The notes under the pieces were generated by a model. That model had not been told where the DNA came from and did not search any database. It worked only from the letters and a program-made list of their open reading frames with translations. A program made the position numbers and the translations under genes. A stretch of 64,000 nt of DNA. It comes from Paenibacillus hemerocallicola (GTDB lineage: Bacteria; Bacillota; Bacilli; Paenibacillales; NBRC-103111). The stretch lies in assembly GCF_006265175.1 (NCBI RefSeq), contig NZ_VDCQ01000005.1, positions 163,448 to 227,447 on the forward strand. Direction: 5' to 3'. Below are positions 62,173 through 64,000 of this stretch, piece by piece. Within the stretch, counting starts at the first letter, position 1. Each line of letters opens with the position of its first letter.

Positions 62173-62199
62173 AACCTCTACCCCGTGTAGAGGTTTTTT
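62173..62199 (+). terminator. trp attenuator terminator
   Basis: AACCTCTAC (62173-62181) is the exact complement of GTAGAGGTT (62187-62195), followed by a T run to 62199. It lies 40 bases before trpE. The antiterminator strand is proposed at 61919-61931. Confidence 0.88.
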
Positions 62200-62238
62200 G
62201 CATTTTACAGGCTCTTAGCCGCCAAGGAGATGAAGACG

Positions 62239-63774
62239 ATGTATACGCCCGAGCTGAATGAAGTGATTCGTCTCGCCAAAACGCACAACCTGATCCCGGT
62301 CGTTCGCCACCTGATGGCCGATACGGAGACGCCGATCCGCGTATTCCAGCATTTTTACGAAGAGCAACGCGCCTTTCTGCTCGAAAGCGTCGAGGGCGGC
62401 GTCAAATGGGCCCGGTATTCGTTTATCGGTACGGATCCGTTTCTGATGGTGAAAGGCAAACACGGCCGGATGGAGATCGAGCTGAACGGCGTCCGCCAAG
62501 TCGTGGAAGAAAAGCCGCTTGATATATTGAAAGGGCTGCTGCGAGGCTATTCGAGCCCGGCTCTGCCGGACTTCCCGCCGTTCACCGGGGGAGCGATCGG
62601 ATTTTTCGGTTACGATCTGCTGCAATATTACGAGAAGCTGCCGGCTCACCGCCATGACGATTTGAATATGAACGACATCGAATTCATGTTCTGCGATCAA
62701 GTCATCGTGTTCGACCATTTCAAGCAGCAGATCAAAGTCATCGGCAACGTGCATATCGAGAAGCATGCGACCGACGCGCAAATCGCCGAAGCGTACCGGC
62801 AGGCTTGCATCAAGATAGACGCCACGATCGAACGGCTGCAGCAGCCGGTGCCGCAGAAAACGAAGCAAAATGCGATTCCGTCGGACATCGAATTGGGAGA
62901 GGTACATTCCAATTTGACGAAGGAGCAATATATCGGCAACGTGGAGAAGGCGAAGGAATTCATCCGCGCCGGGGACATTTTCCAAGTCGTCCTTTCCCAG
63001 CGGTTCCATATCGAGACGGAGATCGATCCTCTATACGTGTATCGGGTGCTTCGCACGATGAATCCGTCGCCATACATGTACTATTTGAAAATGGACGACG
63101 AGGTCATTGTCGGCACCTCGCCCGAGGCACTCGTCAAAGTGGACGGCGAGCGGGTCGAGACGCGACCGATCGCGGGAACGCGCCCCAGAGGGAAAACGCC
63201 CGAGCAGGACGAGGCGCTGGAGAAGGAGCTGCTCTCCGACGAGAAGGAACGGGCGGAGCACTTGATGCTGGTCGACCTCGGCCGCAACGATATCGGCAGG
63301 GTGGCCGAATTCGGCACCGTGAAATGCGATATGTTCATGGAAATCGAACGGTATTCTCACGTCATGCATATCGTCTCGAACGTATCCGGCAAGCTGCGGG
63401 AGGACAAAGACTTCTTCGACGCCTTCATTTCCTGCTTGCCGGCGGGTACCGTATCCGGAGCTCCGAAGCTGCGGGCGATGGAAATTATCGCGGACTTGGA
63501 AAACGAGGCGAGGGGAGCTTACGCCGGCGCGATCGGCTATCTCGGCTTCTCCGGCAATCTGAATACGTGCATTACGATCCGCACGCTCATTTTCAAGCAC
63601 GGCAAAGCTTACGTGCAAGCCGGGGCGGGGATCGTATGGGATTCCGTGCCGGAAATGGAATTTAACGAAACGGTCAATAAAGCGATGGGCATGCTAAAGG
63701 CGGTAAGAATGGCCGAATCGATTTTCGGGGAAACGAAAAAGCTCGAGACGGTAACGAACCAGGACTATTATTAG
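62239..63774 (+). CDS. trpE: Anthranilate synthase component I
   Basis: This 511-residue chorismate-using enzyme makes anthranilate with a glutamine amidotransferase subunit encoded elsewhere. The N-terminal feedback site LLES (near residue 46), the catalytic GTSPEALVKVDG, PIAGTRPRG, LVDLGRNDIGRV and SCLPAGTVSGAPK motifs are intact. I chose the ATG at 62239, with AAGGAG nine bases upstream; the ATG at 62230 is only one base from it. Expression is governed by the TRAP leader upstream. No trpD start follows within the remaining 226 bases. Confidence 0.95.
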   Translation: MYTPELNEVIRLAKTHNLIPVVRHLMADTETPIRVFQHFYEEQRAFLLESVEGGVKWARYSFIGTDPFLMVKGKHGRMEIELNGVRQVVEEKPLDILKGLLRGYSSPALPDFPPFTGGAIGFFGYDLLQYYEKLPAHRHDDLNMNDIEFMFCDQVIVFDHFKQQIKVIGNVHIEKHATDAQIAEAYRQACIKIDATIERLQQPVPQKTKQNAIPSDIELGEVHSNLTKEQYIGNVEKAKEFIRAGDIFQVVLSQRFHIETEIDPLYVYRVLRTMNPSPYMYYLKMDDEVIVGTSPEALVKVDGERVETRPIAGTRPRGKTPEQDEALEKELLSDEKERAEHLMLVDLGRNDIGRVAEFGTVKCDMFMEIERYSHVMHIVSNVSGKLREDKDFFDAFISCLPAGTVSGAPKLRAMEIIADLENEARGAYAGAIGYLGFSGNLNTCITIRTLIFKHGKAYVQAGAGIVWDSVPEMEFNETVNKAMGMLKAVRMAESIFGETKKLETVTNQDYY

Positions 63775-64000
63775 GTCCCCCGGAAGTGGAGCAAGGCTGA
63801 GTGCTTCGCCCGGATACGCTCACACAAGAGGGGCATTGCCGAACCTTCAACAAGACGATGGGCAATTCGAATTAGATGTAAACATCTGGTTGTTGAAAAA
63901 GTCAAAAAGAGAGAATTGTCATACAAAAAGAGGTGGGGGAAAGGTGCGGAAAGCGAAGCGGTTGACTTTACAATCGTGTTGTAACCGCTAAAATCTTAAA
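63775..64000. other. Intergenic end of the window after trpE
   Basis: No gene start of normal size is seen. A possible 15-codon frame lies at 63944-63991 after GAGGTGGGGG, and a promoter-like TTTACA with TAAAAT lies inside it. Both are weak readings. Confidence 0.3.

Noticed and set aside
1..64000. CRISPR arrays, insertion sequences or prophage
   Set aside because: No regularly spaced direct repeats, transposase, integrase or phage structural genes were seen in the reading frames.

Overview
The window reads as chromosomal DNA of a spore-forming Bacillales bacterium, most likely Paenibacillaceae (Paenibacillus or Cohnella type). It carries sporulation and germination genes (spmAB, ypeB, YIEGIA, spoVIF, spoIVA), a ResABCDE cytochrome c and respiration cluster, a TRAP-type trp control system, and futalosine-pathway menaquinone genes (mqnP, ubiX, mqnA) in place of the men genes of Bacillus subtilis. 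I saw no insertion sequence, prophage or CRISPR array.

Most of the window follows the B. subtilis order from spmA to trpE. Region 1 (1-8.3 kb): spmA (partial), spmB, an amidase-like gene, rluB, resABC, resDE. Region 2 (8.5-17.5 kb): serA behind a serine T-box, small envelope genes, a polysaccharide deacetylase, ypbH, prsW, a zinc-ribbon gene and ypeB (no sleB beside it). Region 3 (17.5-30.5 kb): PilZ protein, ypfB-like gene, cmk, plsC, rpsA, yphA, YIEGIA with its small partner, der, plsY, gpsA, spoVIF, an FN3 secreted protein, then a DUF2768-ferredoxin-nucleotidyltransferase-ferredoxin-yphF cluster. Region 4 (33.4-48.1 kb): spoIVA, hbs, a galTKE operon with a ROK regulator, tRNA-Pro, mtrB, hepS-menG-mqnP-ubiX-mqnA-hepT, ndk, cheR. 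Region 5 (50.4-64 kb): aroC-aroB-aroH, a glycoside hydrolase cassette and trpE.

Four carbohydrate-related modules interrupt the conserved order: AraC plus orphan binding protein (30.6-33.1 kb), ROK plus galTKE (35.4-40.1 kb), tandem binding proteins of which the first is a pseudogene (48.3-50.3 kb), and AraC, binding protein and two glycosidases (53.3-61.9 kb). None of the three intact binding-protein genes has permease genes beside it.

The most interesting signals are regulatory RNA elements. The trpE leader has a run of GAG triplets that looks like a TRAP-binding site, but about 220 nt separate it from the terminator it would control. The mtrB gene, which encodes TRAP, has a similar TAG/GAG array across its own ribosome-binding region, which suggests TRAP autoregulation. 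Other clear signals are a serine T-box before serA, two tandem sigma-E-like promoters before spoIVA, and two matching palindromic operators between the ROK gene and galT.

Gene functions rest on motifs and remembered family sequences, not on database searches. Promoter, terminator and operator calls were read by eye.
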